This document shows positions 48,356 to 59,360 of a DNA stretch of 64,000 nucleotides, in pieces (the stretch's first letter is position 1; the number at the start of each line of letters is the position of its first letter). The stretch spans positions 164,448 through 228,447 of the forward strand of contig JAACQG010000006.1 in NCBI GenBank assembly GCA_009995045.1, written 5' to 3'. This stretch comes from Alphaproteobacteria bacterium. Its GTDB lineage: Bacteria > Pseudomonadota > Alphaproteobacteria > Micavibrionales > Micavibrionaceae. Below the pieces are notes generated by a model. It searched no databases. It saw only the letters and a list, made by a program, of their open reading frames with translations, and was not told where the DNA came from. Made by a program: the position numbers and the translations under genes.

Positions 48356-49654
48356 ATGCGCATTCTCACCCTAAGCCTCGTCATCACCACCCTGCTCATG
48401 GCATGTTCCCAGGGCGGATATCAACAGAGCAAACAATGGGAATATAACGCAAACACATCAAAAACCGCGCAAAACCCACCGCGCCCTATCAACGAAACCA
48501 CACAAGCCAACGCGCAAGCCGCTCAAATCCCCGGCCTAGAAACTGCGCCCGCCCCATATAATCAAAGCGCCATGACTAAAAACAACAACTTGCCCCCCGT
48601 AAAAGTGGCTCTGCTTGTTCCATTAAGCGGCAAACACGCAAAACTAGGCCAATCAATGCTGAACGCCGCGCAGCTTGCCCTATTTGATCTAGGGCATAAT
48701 AACTTCCAAATCATCCCTAAAGACACCCGCGCCAACGCCAATGACGCCGCGACAGCCGCCAAAGAAGCAATCGACGACGGCGCAGAACTTATCATCGGCC
48801 CCGTATTCGCCGAAGCCGTGCGCGCCGTAAAACCAATCGCCGCCTCATCGCGCATCAACGTAATCGCCTTTTCAACCGATTGGTCACTTGCGGGCGGGAA
48901 CACCTTCATCATGGGTTTCCTACCTTTCGATCAGGTTGAGCGCTTAACACGATACGTTGCGTCACATAATATAACCAGCGTCGGTATATTCGCGCCAAAT
49001 GATAATTATGGCCGTGCCGTCACGAATGCATTTACAAACCAAGCCGCCCGCAACGGCCTGCAAACCGCAGCAACATCAACATTCAACCCAAGAAGCCGCA
49101 ACCTCAGCACGGATGTAAGAGCATTCGCAAAATATGATAGCAGACCAGAAAACACCTCCGCGCCATTTGACGCTGTACTAATGCCCGTCGGCGGCCAAAA
49201 CGCCATCACAATCGCCAATCTCTTAACCCAATACGGCCTCACCCCCAATACCGTAAAGCGCCTAGGCACAGGATTGATGGATGATACTGGCCTCTCCGGA
49301 GAGCCCGGACTAGACGGTGCATGGTTCGCCGCCCCATCGCCAACATTACGCCGCAATTTTGAAGACAAATATATGAAAGTCTATGGCCAAAAAGCCCCGC
49401 GCCTGACAACGCTCGCCTATGACGCAACCGCATTGTCTGCAATCCTCGCTCAACGTGGTCAGCAAAGCCAAGGCCGCCCACAATTTGATAAAAATTATTT
49501 ATTGAACCCGAATGGATTTTTCGGCATCGATGGAATATTCCGCTTCCGCTCCGATGGAACCGCAGAACGCGGCCTCGCAGTATTGGAATTCAATCGCGGT
49601 CGCATCAAAGTCATAGACGAAGCACCAAAAACTTTTGAAACAACGCGCTATTAA
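48356..49654 (+). CDS. LpoA-like periplasmic binding lipoprotein (penicillin-binding protein activator)
   Basis: A 432-residue lipoprotein (lipobox LLMAC, C17) with a long Gln/Ala/Asn-rich linker and a type I periplasmic-binding fold from about 80 (VKVALLVPLSGKHAKLGQSMLNAA). This is the alphaproteobacterial relative of LpoA, which activates PBP1a. It is divergent from rsmI, as in many proteobacteria. I chose the ATG at 48356 since it starts the signal sequence; the frame is open for 14 more codons. The binding of a ligand is not implied. Confidence 0.85.
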   Translation: MRILTLSLVITTLLMACSQGGYQQSKQWEYNANTSKTAQNPPRPINETTQANAQAAQIPGLETAPAPYNQSAMTKNNNLPPVKVALLVPLSGKHAKLGQSMLNAAQLALFDLGHNNFQIIPKDTRANANDAATAAKEAIDDGAELIIGPVFAEAVRAVKPIAASSRINVIAFSTDWSLAGGNTFIMGFLPFDQVERLTRYVASHNITSVGIFAPNDNYGRAVTNAFTNQAARNGLQTAATSTFNPRSRNLSTDVRAFAKYDSRPENTSAPFDAVLMPVGGQNAITIANLLTQYGLTPNTVKRLGTGLMDDTGLSGEPGLDGAWFAAPSPTLRRNFEDKYMKVYGQKAPRLTTLAYDATALSAILAQRGQQSQGRPQFDKNYLLNPNGFFGIDGIFRFRSDGTAERGLAVLEFNRGRIKVIDEAPKTFETTRY

Positions 49655-49676
49655 ATCAATGTTATAAGTTTATAAA

Positions 49677-50645
49677 TTAGCCCTGAAGCTTAGAAGCACG
49701 TAATTCTTCAAATTCGGCAAAGGTAAGCGCAGGCTCTTTCGGTGCCTCAAGGCGCTTTTGCATCGCTCCGAAAATCACACGCGGCACATTCACATCGCAG
49801 CATGACTCCAACCCCTTAAAGCCGGGAAAACTATTGGCCTCACAAATCGTGTATCCGCTTTCATCATATAGAAGGTCAATACCCGCAACCTGCAAATTCA
49901 AAATCTCAGATGTTTTTACCGCCATATCAATCGCAATCTGGTCGGGCTTAAACTCAACGACTTCCGCCCCTTGCGTATAATTGGCCTTAAACCCACCATC
50001 AGTCGCGCGGCGCTCCATTGAGGCAATCACCTCGCCATCCACAACGAACAGGCGCAAATCGCGCCCTTTGCTCTGCGCAATAAATTTTTGGAAAATCAGT
50101 TGGATATTTGGATTGGTCTGCTCAATCAAATTCATCAAATCGCTAAACGCATTGTGATTATCCATTAAAAACACGCCAGTGCCATTCACACCAAGCAACG
50201 TCTTAACAACAACCGGAAAACCAATCGTCCGCTCAACCAAGTCCAAATCCACGGGGAATTTTGCAAGCATCGTTGTCGGCGTTGGCAAGCCGCTCTCCGC
50301 TAGTGCTTGATGCGTATGCATCTTATCCGAAACCATTTCAATCGAACGGGAATCATTAAAGACCCGAACACCCAAACGCTCAAACTGACGAATAACCGCC
50401 AGCGAGAAATATCCCGTATCAATCACATATGTACGCGGCAAAAGGAAATCAGGCAATTTCACGAATTTACCATCAATCAAAATCGACTCGCGATCTTCTT
50501 CGGACACCAACAAATCAAACTGCTCTGGATGAAAGACCTTAACATCAATGCCCATATCCCGTCCCTCGGACAAGAAACGTCGCACCTCAAATGCCTCCGC
50601 ACTCGCACTGTCTACTTCTTCATTAAAAAGAATCCAAACTTCCAT
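49677..50645 (-). CDS. RimK-like ATP-grasp ligase
   Basis: A 322-residue ATP-grasp enzyme of the RimK/alpha-L-glutamate ligase type. After an N-terminal domain, the ATP-grasp runs from about 105 (SDKMHTHQALAESGLPTPTTML) with IGFPVVVKTLLGVNGTGVFL, LFQKFIAQSKGRDLRLFVVDG and the metal site ICEANSFPGFKGLE. It is likely to add an amino acid to a peptide or protein. The ATG at 50645 has AGAGGGAAA at good spacing. It lies next to the LpoA-like gene, where gshB is found in some proteobacteria, but the motifs fit RimK better than GshB. Confidence 0.82.
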   Translation of the reverse strand: MEVWILFNEEVDSASAEAFEVRRFLSEGRDMGIDVKVFHPEQFDLLVSEEDRESILIDGKFVKLPDFLLPRTYVIDTGYFSLAVIRQFERLGVRVFNDSRSIEMVSDKMHTHQALAESGLPTPTTMLAKFPVDLDLVERTIGFPVVVKTLLGVNGTGVFLMDNHNAFSDLMNLIEQTNPNIQLIFQKFIAQSKGRDLRLFVVDGEVIASMERRATDGGFKANYTQGAEVVEFKPDQIAIDMAVKTSEILNLQVAGIDLLYDESGYTICEANSFPGFKGLESCCDVNVPRVIFGAMQKRLEAPKEPALTFAEFEELRASKLQG

Positions 50646-50986
50646 AGCTTTCCCTCTCTGCTTATCCGATATCATCCATTGATCGGCATTTTTATCTCAT
50701 GATTGATGACCAATATAAAGTAAAATCCAATGACAAAGCAAATCGAAGATTAAGCCCCGCCAACGCAATAAGATGTATTATTTTCAAAAACGCGACTAAC
50801 TGTGGAAAAGTAATTTTACATCTTGAAAGCAATTACGATACGCGCAATGATCCTAACTCCACTGAGCAGAAATGAACATACGAAACGCCGCGTATGAATA
50901 TCCGCCACCAATGTTAATCATTGGTGAATAAGCGTTTCCTAATACACAGCCCCAAACAGGCTGGCATGACCAATAGGAGAAAACAC
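50646..50986. other. 341-base promoter gap between the ATP-grasp gene and the TetR gene
   Basis: The two genes diverge. The gap holds a nested inverted repeat at 50882-50938, close to the TetR start, and ordinary AT-rich sequence otherwise. A reverse-strand open frame across 50853-51224 overlaps the TetR gene and has no coding signs. Confidence 0.6.
50882..50938. promoter_or_regulatory. Nested inverted repeat, candidate TetR operator
   Basis: The inner arm CACCAATG (50906-50913) pairs perfectly with CATTGGTG (50919-50926). An outer arm GAAACGC (50882-50888) pairs with GCGTTTC (50932-50938). The inner repeat lies 61 bases before the TetR start, so self-control by this regulator is a fair inference. 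Confidence 0.5.
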
Positions 50987-51715
50987 ATGCAACCCACTCT
51001 CGGACAAACCGCGCTTGATTTCGAAACATTTTTGGATAATAGTGCGCCTCAACAAGATAACCAACCACCACAATTTGAATTAGAAGAGGCAGTGGCAGAT
51101 ATGGCAGACGCTCCAAACGAAGCACAAACCAAAACAGACTCCAAACAAGGAAAAGGCCGCCCTCGCAGTGAAAAATCACGCAAAAATATCCTAAAAGCAA
51201 CCAACGCGCTCCTCCTCCATACAAGCGTGCAAGAGCTCTCTATTGAGGCTATCGCTAAAAAAGCAAAAGTCGGAAAAACAACCATCTATCGCTGGTGGCC
51301 CAATAAAGCCGCCGTTGTTATGGACGCCCTCATCGCACAACCTGGCTTGTCCGCGCCACTTCCCACCGCGCGCAACCACGCCGAAGCGATCAAGCTTCAG
51401 CTTGAAAAACTCATTCGCATGCTGGATTCAAACAATGGCGACACAATCGCACAACTTTTCAGCGAAGCCCAAGCGAGCAATAAAGCGCGTAATATTTTCA
51501 CAAGCAATTTCCTTTCCCCCCTCGTAGACGCGCTTCAATACAGCATCGAAGAAGGCATCAAAGAAAAAGAATTCCGCAGCTCTCTTGAAATCAAAACAAC
51601 AATCGATATGTTGTGTGGCCCCATCTTCTTCCGCCTCATGGCACATCCGCATGACCTGAACGAGGACTTCATCCAATCCTATCCTAAAGAAGCACTCCGC
51701 CTGATCAGCGCATAA
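50987..51715 (+). CDS. TetR/AcrR family regulator with acidic N-terminal extension
   Basis: A 242-residue repressor. Residues 1-55 are an acidic, Gln-rich extension not usual in the family, then [16 protein letters not shown] leads into the helix-turn-helix [27 protein letters not shown] (about 80-110). The C-terminal domain is a TetR_C-type ligand or dimer domain. The ATG at 50987 has AGGAGA at six bases; an upstream frame to 50921 runs through the palindrome and is unlikely. Ligand and targets are unknown. Confidence 0.85.
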   Translation: MQPTLGQTALDFETFLDNSAPQQDNQPPQFELEEAVADMADAPNEAQTKTDSKQGKGRPRSEKSRKNILKATNALLLHTSVQELSIEAIAKKAKVGKTTIYRWWPNKAAVVMDALIAQPGLSAPLPTARNHAEAIKLQLEKLIRMLDSNNGDTIAQLFSEAQASNKARNIFTSNFLSPLVDALQYSIEEGIKEKEFRSSLEIKTTIDMLCGPIFFRLMAHPHDLNEDFIQSYPKEALRLISA

Positions 51716-51748
51716 TATTCGTTTTCAAAAAACACCCATAAAACAAAA

Positions 51749-51777
51749 ACGCCCTCAAAATTGCGGGGCGTTTTTTT
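51749..51777 (+). terminator. Terminator after the TetR gene
   Basis: AACGCCC pairs with GGGCGTT around a 10-base loop, followed by seven T in all. It faces the glyoxalase gene on the opposite strand. Confidence 0.85.
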
Positions 51778-51801
51778 AATCAGATTTTAAGGCAGCGGAT
51801 A

Positions 51802-52263
51802 TTACCAGCTACCAGTATTTTCCATCGAAGCCCATGGCTCCTGCGGTTCAAGCGCATCACCCTTTTGCAACAGCTCAATCGAGATACCATCAGGCGATTT
51901 AATAAACGCCATATTACCATCATGCGGCGGACGGTTAATCGTAATACCCGCATCCATCAATGATTGGCATGTCTCATATATATTGTCGACGCGATACGCC
52001 AAATGGCCAAAGTTACGACCACCGGAATAACTCTCTGTCTTGCCATCTTCATCCGGCCAGTTATAGGTAAGCTCAACCATCGGCGCTTTATTGTGTTTCG
52101 CCCGCTCTTCATCGTGCGGCGCAGCTAGGAACACAAGCGTGTAACGCCCGCTTTCGACTTCATTGCGTCTAATCTCTACCAATCCCAACTTGCCGATATA
52201 AAAATCCAATGAGGCATCTAAATCCTCAACCCTCACCATTGTGTGTAAATATTCTAAACTCAT
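51802..52263 (-). CDS. gloA: Lactoylglutathione lyase (glyoxalase I)
   Basis: A 153-residue metal enzyme that turns the methylglyoxal-glutathione adduct into lactoylglutathione. The VOC pattern gives H7, the ELTYNW glutamate, the [11 protein letters not shown] histidine and the [12 protein letters not shown] glutamate as metal ligands. The C-terminal tail is longer than average ([17 protein letters not shown]). It stands alone between opposite-facing genes. Confidence 0.88.
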   Translation of the reverse strand: MSLEYLHTMVRVEDLDASLDFYIGKLGLVEIRRNEVESGRYTLVFLAAPHDEERAKHNKAPMVELTYNWPDEDGKTESYSGGRNFGHLAYRVDNIYETCQSLMDAGITINRPPHDGNMAFIKSPDGISIELLQKGDALEPQEPWASMENTGSW

Positions 52264-52310
52264 AACACCTTCTCCTTTTCAAATCAGTTTCATACGACTA
52301 AGCTATAGCG

Positions 52311-53603
52311 ATGCTTAAAGATTTCAATATCGAAAAACAATTAACTGTTATTCAAACATGGGTGAGCGAGCATATCCTCACCACGAGCACCCTCTATCAG
52401 GGCATCATTATTTTAGCATCGTTTTTGCTCGCGGGGTTTGTCTATCCTGTCATACGCAGAAAACTAACAAAAATGCTAGAAGGCGCTGACCTGCCCGCCA
52501 CTGTACGACTAATCGCAACCAACACAATAAAGCTCCTCTGGCCATGCATTGCGCTTCTAATTTTATACGCAAGCCTCGTCATCGCCAGCTCTGAATTCGT
52601 CGGCATAAACACAACCCTCGGCCAAGGTATAACAAAGCTATTACTTGCATGGATTATCATACGCATCGTTGTACAATTTATTCGAAACACTGCCATGCGC
52701 AATTTCTTCGCTGTGGTGACATGGGCCATTGCCGCGCTGTCTATCTTCGGCTTGCTTGAACAAACCACCGAAACCCTTAACAGCATAGGCTTCAGCGTTG
52801 GAGAGTCGCGCATCACCGCGCTGGCTGTCATCAACAGCCTTCTCCTTATTGTGGTCTTGCTCTATTTTGCCCTCTTCACATCCACTTTTGCGGAAAAGAA
52901 AATACTCGGCGTCAAATCACTCACCCGATCATCACAGGTTTTAATCTCAAAAGTCGTGCGCGTGATGCTCATCGTCTTTGCCCTGCTTGTGGGCATAACC
53001 TCTGCGGGAATTGACCTCTCGCTCTTTACCGTCTTTGGTGGGGCGATTGGTTTGGGGATTGGTTTTGGTCTCCAAAAAGGAATATCCAACCTCTTCTCTG
53101 GCATGCTTCTATTGATGGATAGATCAATTAAACCAGGCGATGTTATTGAATTACCGGAAATTGGAACATTCGGCTGGGTCAATCAAATGGCCGCCCGTTA
53201 CACCGAAATCGTCACCCGCGATAACAAATCATTCCTCATACCAAACGAAGATTTCATTACACAACGCGTCATAAACTGGAGCCATGGAGATTCGCTCATC
53301 CGCGTTTCGGTTCCTTTTGGCGTGCATTATAAATCAGATGTAGAAAAAGTAATCGAAATCGCGATCGAAGCAGCCAAGAAACCGCCCCGCGTCCTCGCAT
53401 TTCCCGAACCTGTCTGCTGGATCACAGAATTTGGCGACTCATCGGTAAACTTTACCTTACGCTTCCAAATCAAAGACGCAGAAGCCGGTATCACCAATGT
53501 AAAAGGCGAAGTTCTTTTAGAGCTCTGGAAAGCGTTTAAAGAAAACGGAATAGACATCCCATATCCGCACCGCGAAGTTTACGTCCATGAAGTCAAAGAT
53601 TAA
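52311..53603 (+). CDS. MscS-family mechanosensitive channel
   Basis: A 430-residue inner-membrane channel that opens under membrane tension. It has several extra N-terminal membrane segments, then the pore helix region VFGGAIGLGIGFGLQKGISNLFSGMLLL and the GDVIELPEIGTFGWVNQMAARYTEIVTRD beta domain. With five to six membrane segments before the pore it is a larger MscS relative. The start at 52311 follows a divergent gap of 47 bases. Confidence 0.88.
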   Translation: MLKDFNIEKQLTVIQTWVSEHILTTSTLYQGIIILASFLLAGFVYPVIRRKLTKMLEGADLPATVRLIATNTIKLLWPCIALLILYASLVIASSEFVGINTTLGQGITKLLLAWIIIRIVVQFIRNTAMRNFFAVVTWAIAALSIFGLLEQTTETLNSIGFSVGESRITALAVINSLLLIVVLLYFALFTSTFAEKKILGVKSLTRSSQVLISKVVRVMLIVFALLVGITSAGIDLSLFTVFGGAIGLGIGFGLQKGISNLFSGMLLLMDRSIKPGDVIELPEIGTFGWVNQMAARYTEIVTRDNKSFLIPNEDFITQRVINWSHGDSLIRVSVPFGVHYKSDVEKVIEIAIEAAKKPPRVLAFPEPVCWITEFGDSSVNFTLRFQIKDAEAGITNVKGEVLLELWKAFKENGIDIPYPHREVYVHEVKD

Positions 53604-53628
53604 AAGACGTGAAAGATTAAAAGGCGTG
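53595..53628 (+). repeat. Tandem 17-base repeat over the MscS-gene stop
   Basis: Two copies of AAAGATTAAAAG(A/G)CGTG lie head to tail with one difference. The stop codon of the channel gene (TAA 53601-53603) is in the first copy. It looks like a recent small duplication. Confidence 0.7.
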
Positions 53629-53636
53629 GCGAAACA

Positions 53637-54095
53637 CTAATCGTTCAAAAAGAACCAATGCTTCTTTTTACGCGACCGCTCCTCTTTGCTGATAAAGTCA
53701 GGATTGGCGACCTTCTTGACGATATTAGCATCAATAAACAGACATAAATTCTGCGCAATACTATCCGCCAGTGTTTGCGAGATATTAGAAATCGTAATCG
53801 TCACCGCATTACCCGTATAATCAACATCACGCTTAATATCCTCAATCGGAACATCAACATCGGGACATTGCGTTAAATCAGGTGCCTCATTCTTATAGAC
53901 AAGCGTAATGCGCTTCCCACGATAAAATTCAATATCATGCGATTTTTGAAAAGCATCCCCCATCACAATTGACGCCTGCCGCGCATCCACATCATATTTA
54001 GCCGCGTCAACGGTAATAATCAACGGATCACGCGCTTTCGATGCTGCAATCTCAACAATATGTTCATAAACGGGAATCGACGGTGAATAATCCAT
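53637..54095 (-). CDS. Hypothetical cytoplasmic protein
   Basis: A 152-residue protein without a signal peptide or membrane segment. It has alternating strands and helices (DPLIITVDAAKYDVDARQASIVMG, KRITLVYKNEAPDLTQCPDVDVP) and a very basic tail (KEERSRKKKHWFFLND). I do not recognise a family. It stands convergent to the MscS gene with 33 bases between. Its role is unknown. Confidence 0.6.
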   Translation of the reverse strand: MDYSPSIPVYEHIVEIAASKARDPLIITVDAAKYDVDARQASIVMGDAFQKSHDIEFYRGKRITLVYKNEAPDLTQCPDVDVPIEDIKRDVDYTGNAVTITISNISQTLADSIAQNLCLFIDANIVKKVANPDFISKEERSRKKKHWFFLND

Positions 54096-54135
54096 ACACC
54101 ATTATGCGCCTATATAACGCCAAAACCTAACAACA

Positions 54136-54164
54136 AAAAAGGGCGAGCCAAGTCCACCCTTTTT
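54136..54164 (-). terminator. Weak terminator after the 83-residue gene
   Basis: AAAAAGGG pairs with CCCTTTTT around a 13-base loop. It lies 20 bases past the stop of the small gene and could end it or serve the gene at 53637. Confidence 0.4.
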
Positions 54165-54184
54165 AATAATTATCTAACTAATAA

Positions 54185-54436
54185 TTAAGGAGCCAATGCT
54201 GAGCCAAAACGCCCCCATAGGGTCTCCATTTCCTCGCGCGCATCTTGACGTTCTTCTTTTGATGCCGCAGGATCTTGGGACTTAACAAACAATTCACTAT
54301 GCCTATTATATGCATCATAAACAGAATTAGCGTAATCCATTTCATCAGGAACCATCTTTATTACGTTATCGCTTTTGACTGGCCCTGCATTTTCACCAAA
54401 TGTTTTTCTCGCTGCGGCTGCGGCTATTGCACTCAT
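54185..54436 (-). CDS. Small hypothetical protein
   Basis: An 83-residue acidic, helical protein (MDYANSVYDAYNRHSELF, KEERQDAREEMETLWGRFG). It has GGGAGAGT in the bases before its ATG, so it is probably real. No family is recognised and no signal or membrane segment is visible. Its Ala-rich start could be a weak sorting signal but is not a clear one. Confidence 0.5.
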   Translation of the reverse strand: MSAIAAAAARKTFGENAGPVKSDNVIKMVPDEMDYANSVYDAYNRHSELFVKSQDPAASKEERQDAREEMETLWGRFGSALAP

Positions 54437-54535
54437 ATACTCTCCCTATAAACTTAGTTTATATAATTCAAAGAAAAATCTATATAAAATTACATTAATA
54501 ATGTCAATAAATACTTTTTTGATGCACCGCACACA

Positions 54536-54560
54536 ACAAAAAGGCGGGAAACCCCGCCTT
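54536..54560 (-). terminator. Terminator after ahpD
   Basis: AAGGCGGG pairs perfectly with CCCGCCTT around a 4-base loop, followed on the minus strand by five T. It ends ahpD. Confidence 0.85.
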
Positions 54561-54589
54561 AATTGAAATAAAATTACCAGTTGTGCTTT

Positions 54590-55141
54590 TTACGCTGCTT
54601 GCGCAATTTCAACTTGCGCTGCTTGCTCACCATCAACAACAGCCGCTGCTGCTGCTACCGTTGCCGCGATGCGCACAGATGTCTGAATTTGCTCGCTGCT
54701 AAATCCAGCCTTCTTCAATTCTGCTTCATGCGCGTCAATACACATGCCACAACCATTAATCGCAGAAACCGCTAATGACCAAAGCTCGAAATCTCCCTTA
54801 TCGACGCCGGGATTACCCATGATATTCATCCGCAATTTGGCAGGAAGCGTCCCATATTCTTTATTGCTCGCCAAATGCACGAATCGATAATACACATTAT
54901 TCTGCGCCATAATCGCCGCCGCTGCTTTCGCTGCATTCAATGCATCCGCAGATAAATTATCCGCCGCTTCTTCCTCAATCAACGCAATCACATCCGCCTG
55001 CCGCGTCGCAAGCGCAGACGCCAAAAACGTGCCCCATTTTTGCTGATCGCTGAGGCTCTCATCATTGGCCAAAGACGACAAATTCAACTTCACATCTTTC
55101 GCGTAATCGGGCATCCGCCCTTTTAATACATCAATAGTCAT
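54590..55141 (-). CDS. ahpD: Alkylhydroperoxidase AhpD-like protein
   Basis: A CMD-fold protein of about 183 residues. The redox pair CGMC with a nearby histidine (IDAHE) is the AhpD active site (about C131 and C134, H138 in this start). AhpD regenerates AhpC. The ATG at 55141 has AAAGG at eight bases; an ATG at 55147 is too close to that site. It lies behind ahpC with a hairpin between them, so the two form the ahpC-ahpD pair also seen in mycobacteria. Confidence 0.88.
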   Translation of the reverse strand: MTIDVLKGRMPDYAKDVKLNLSSLANDESLSDQQKWGTFLASALATRQADVIALIEEEAADNLSADALNAAKAAAAIMAQNNVYYRFVHLASNKEYGTLPAKLRMNIMGNPGVDKGDFELWSLAVSAINGCGMCIDAHEAELKKAGFSSEQIQTSVRIAATVAAAAAVVDGEQAAQVEIAQAA

Positions 55142-55168
55142 AGTCATTTCCTTTCTTTAGATACAAAA

Positions 55169-55201
55169 CAGGCGGGCAGCCCTATTCAAACCACCCGCCT
55201 G
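55169..55201 (-). terminator. Hairpin between ahpC and ahpD
   Basis: CAGGCGGG pairs with CCCGCCTG around a 17-base loop, followed on the minus strand by TTTT. It may partly end ahpC transcripts so that ahpD is made at a lower level. Confidence 0.65.
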
Positions 55202-55211
55202 AAACTGTTTA

Positions 55212-55799
55212 TTAAGCAGCTTTTTGCATGTCATTGGCCGCTGCTGAGGCATCAATACCTTCGCCGCCAACTGGACGGTTACAAGCACAAAGCTCATCAG
55301 ACTGAAGCGCATCAAGAATACGAAGTGTTTCTTTCGGGTTACGACCAACATTAAGACCGTTCACGCTCACATGCTGGATCACACCATGTGGATCGATAAT
55401 ATATGTCGCACGCAAACAAACGCCCGCGTCCTTATCACGAATACCAAAACCATCAATAAGATCGCCTTTTGTATCCGCAAAGCCCCACTGATTTAGTTTG
55501 TTCAAATCTGGGTGCTCACGACGCCAAGCAAGTTTGGAAAACTCGTTATCTGATGAACCACCAAGAACGATAGCATCACGATCGCTGAACTCTTCGTTCA
55601 ATTTCGCAAACTCTACAATCTCTGTCGGGCATACAAATGTGAAATCTTTTGGGTAGAAGAAAATAACTTTCCACTTCCCTTCAAAGCTATCCTGCGTGAG
55701 TGTTTCAAATGCGCTCTCACCGCCTTCTTCATGAATATTAAATCCTGGCTTTACACCTGTGATTTCAAATTCTGGAATCTGATCGCCTATACCTAACAT
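55212..55799 (-). CDS. ahpC: Peroxiredoxin AhpC
   Basis: A 195-residue peroxiredoxin that reduces peroxides. The peroxidatic cysteine is C57 in DFTFVCPTE, and the C-terminal ELCACNRP holds C171 and C173 as the resolving and helper cysteines, as in the AhpD-linked AhpC type of mycobacteria. Start at MLGIGDQIPEF with AGGAGATAG before it. It is followed by ahpD and, upstream, katG. Confidence 0.92.
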   Translation of the reverse strand: MLGIGDQIPEFEITGVKPGFNIHEEGGESAFETLTQDSFEGKWKVIFFYPKDFTFVCPTEIVEFAKLNEEFSDRDAIVLGGSSDNEFSKLAWRREHPDLNKLNQWGFADTKGDLIDGFGIRDKDAGVCLRATYIIDPHGVIQHVSVNGLNVGRNPKETLRILDALQSDELCACNRPVGGEGIDASAAANDMQKAA

Positions 55800-55913
55800 G
55801 TACTATCTCCTGTAAATTATATTAAATTTTTGCATCGCACATCTGCGAAGCACCCTTCATACATGGCATCTCACCCTTCAAATTTCCAACGAATAATATC
55901 AATAGTTAAATAC

Positions 55914-55957
55914 AAAAAAATCGATACCAAAACACATTTAAGTGCGATGGTATCGAT
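55914..55957 (-). terminator. Terminator after katG
   Basis: ATCGATACCA pairs with TGGTATCGAT (ten pairs) around an inner loop, followed on the minus strand by seven T. It separates katG from ahpC, so ahpC should have its own promoter in the 114 bases that remain. A smaller inverted repeat TTTACCA/TGGTAAA lies at 55963-55980. Confidence 0.85.
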
Positions 55958-56007
55958 CCTATTTTACCAGAGATGGTAAACCCTATGCCTGATAGCGCTG
56001 AGTGCGC

Positions 56008-58269
<2,262 letters not shown>

Positions 58270-58343
58270 TTATTAATCATTCTTACCGTCTTATTATTCG
58301 TTGCGAACACATAAAAAGACAGCGAGTAATTTCTCTTTTCAAT

Positions 58344-58389
58344 ATCGAAAAATTCGATTGATATTTAAATTACACATGATATTTTCGAT
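58344..58389. promoter_or_regulatory. Candidate OxyR binding region between katG and oxyR
   Basis: ATCG-N7-CGAT at 58344-58358 is a perfect inverted repeat with OxyR-like half-site spacing, and a second related half GATATTTTCGAT follows at 58378-58389, about three helix turns on. Together they could give four half-sites for an OxyR tetramer just before the oxyR start. Fit to OxyR is inference. Confidence 0.5.
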
Positions 58390-58392
58390 AAT

Positions 58393-59280
58393 ATGATTAG
58401 ACCATCCCTACGCCAACTAAGCTACCTCATCGCCATACATGAGCATGGCTCCTTCATAAAAGCCGCTGAAGAATGTGCCGTCACGCAATCCACCCTCAGC
58501 GCAGGGATCAAAGAGCTTGAAAATATCCTCGAACAACAACTCGTCATCCGCAACCGTAAAGCCGCAATCCTAAACCCATTTGGTTTAGAGGTCGTCGACC
58601 AAGCCACACAAATCCTGAAAGAAACCGATCAAATTGTCGCCCGTTCAAAACTCCTCGGCGAACCCTTGAGCGGCCCGCTGCGCATCGGCATCATCCCAAC
58701 AATTGCCCCCTACACGTTGCCAGAAATCCTGCCATCCATTACAACGAATTTTCCAAAACTCGAACTTCAACTTCACGAGGATATAACTGATCGTCTGCTT
58801 GAATCACTCGATAAAAACCATATCGACATCGCGCTCATGGCCTTTCCCTATGACACACCAAACCTCACACAACACATCCTCTTTGAAGAAAAATTCATGG
58901 CAGCAATCGCCAATACCGCGACCAGCAAAGCCACATCAATTAACATCAAAGACCTCGAACCCGACAAGCTTCTCCTCCTTGAAGATGGCCATTGCCTGCG
59001 CGATCATGCGCTATCCGCATGCGACCTTCAAATCCCAAGGCAAAGAAAAACATTCAGCGCAACCTCGCTTCCCACACTCATTCAAATGGTACGCGCTGGC
59101 TTTGGCATGACACTATTGCCCGAAATGGCCTGCCGCCCCGACACCATCCCAAGCGGCATCACCCTCCTGCCCTTCACAGACAAAAACCCGCCAACCCGTC
59201 AAATCGGTCTATGCTGGCGCAAAAAAGACCCACGCAAAGCTGATTACGAAATCCTTGCAAAATCTCTGCTTAAGGCTTAA
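58393..59280 (+). CDS. oxyR: Hydrogen-peroxide regulator OxyR
   Basis: A 295-residue LysR-type regulator. The DNA-binding helix-turn-helix is at about 20-40 (FIKAAEECAVTQSTLSAGIK), and the redox pair C201 and C210 lies in LLEDGHCLRDHALSAC, the OxyR signature. Upon oxidation it should activate the divergent katG and perhaps ahpC. The start ATG at 58393 lies directly beside the candidate site. Confidence 0.93.
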   Translation: MIRPSLRQLSYLIAIHEHGSFIKAAEECAVTQSTLSAGIKELENILEQQLVIRNRKAAILNPFGLEVVDQATQILKETDQIVARSKLLGEPLSGPLRIGIIPTIAPYTLPEILPSITTNFPKLELQLHEDITDRLLESLDKNHIDIALMAFPYDTPNLTQHILFEEKFMAAIANTATSKATSINIKDLEPDKLLLLEDGHCLRDHALSACDLQIPRQRKTFSATSLPTLIQMVRAGFGMTLLPEMACRPDTIPSGITLLPFTDKNPPTRQIGLCWRKKDPRKADYEILAKSLLKA

Positions 59281-59360
59281 AAAGCGTCAAGAACAACAGG
59301 CATTTTAAATATTTTAGAACACGCGGCAACGCGCGGCAAAAGCAAAAGAAAGAAACGAGC

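Noticed and set aside
50853-51224. Minus-strand open frame across the TetR start
   Set aside because: It overlaps the TetR gene and its promoter palindrome and shows no family.
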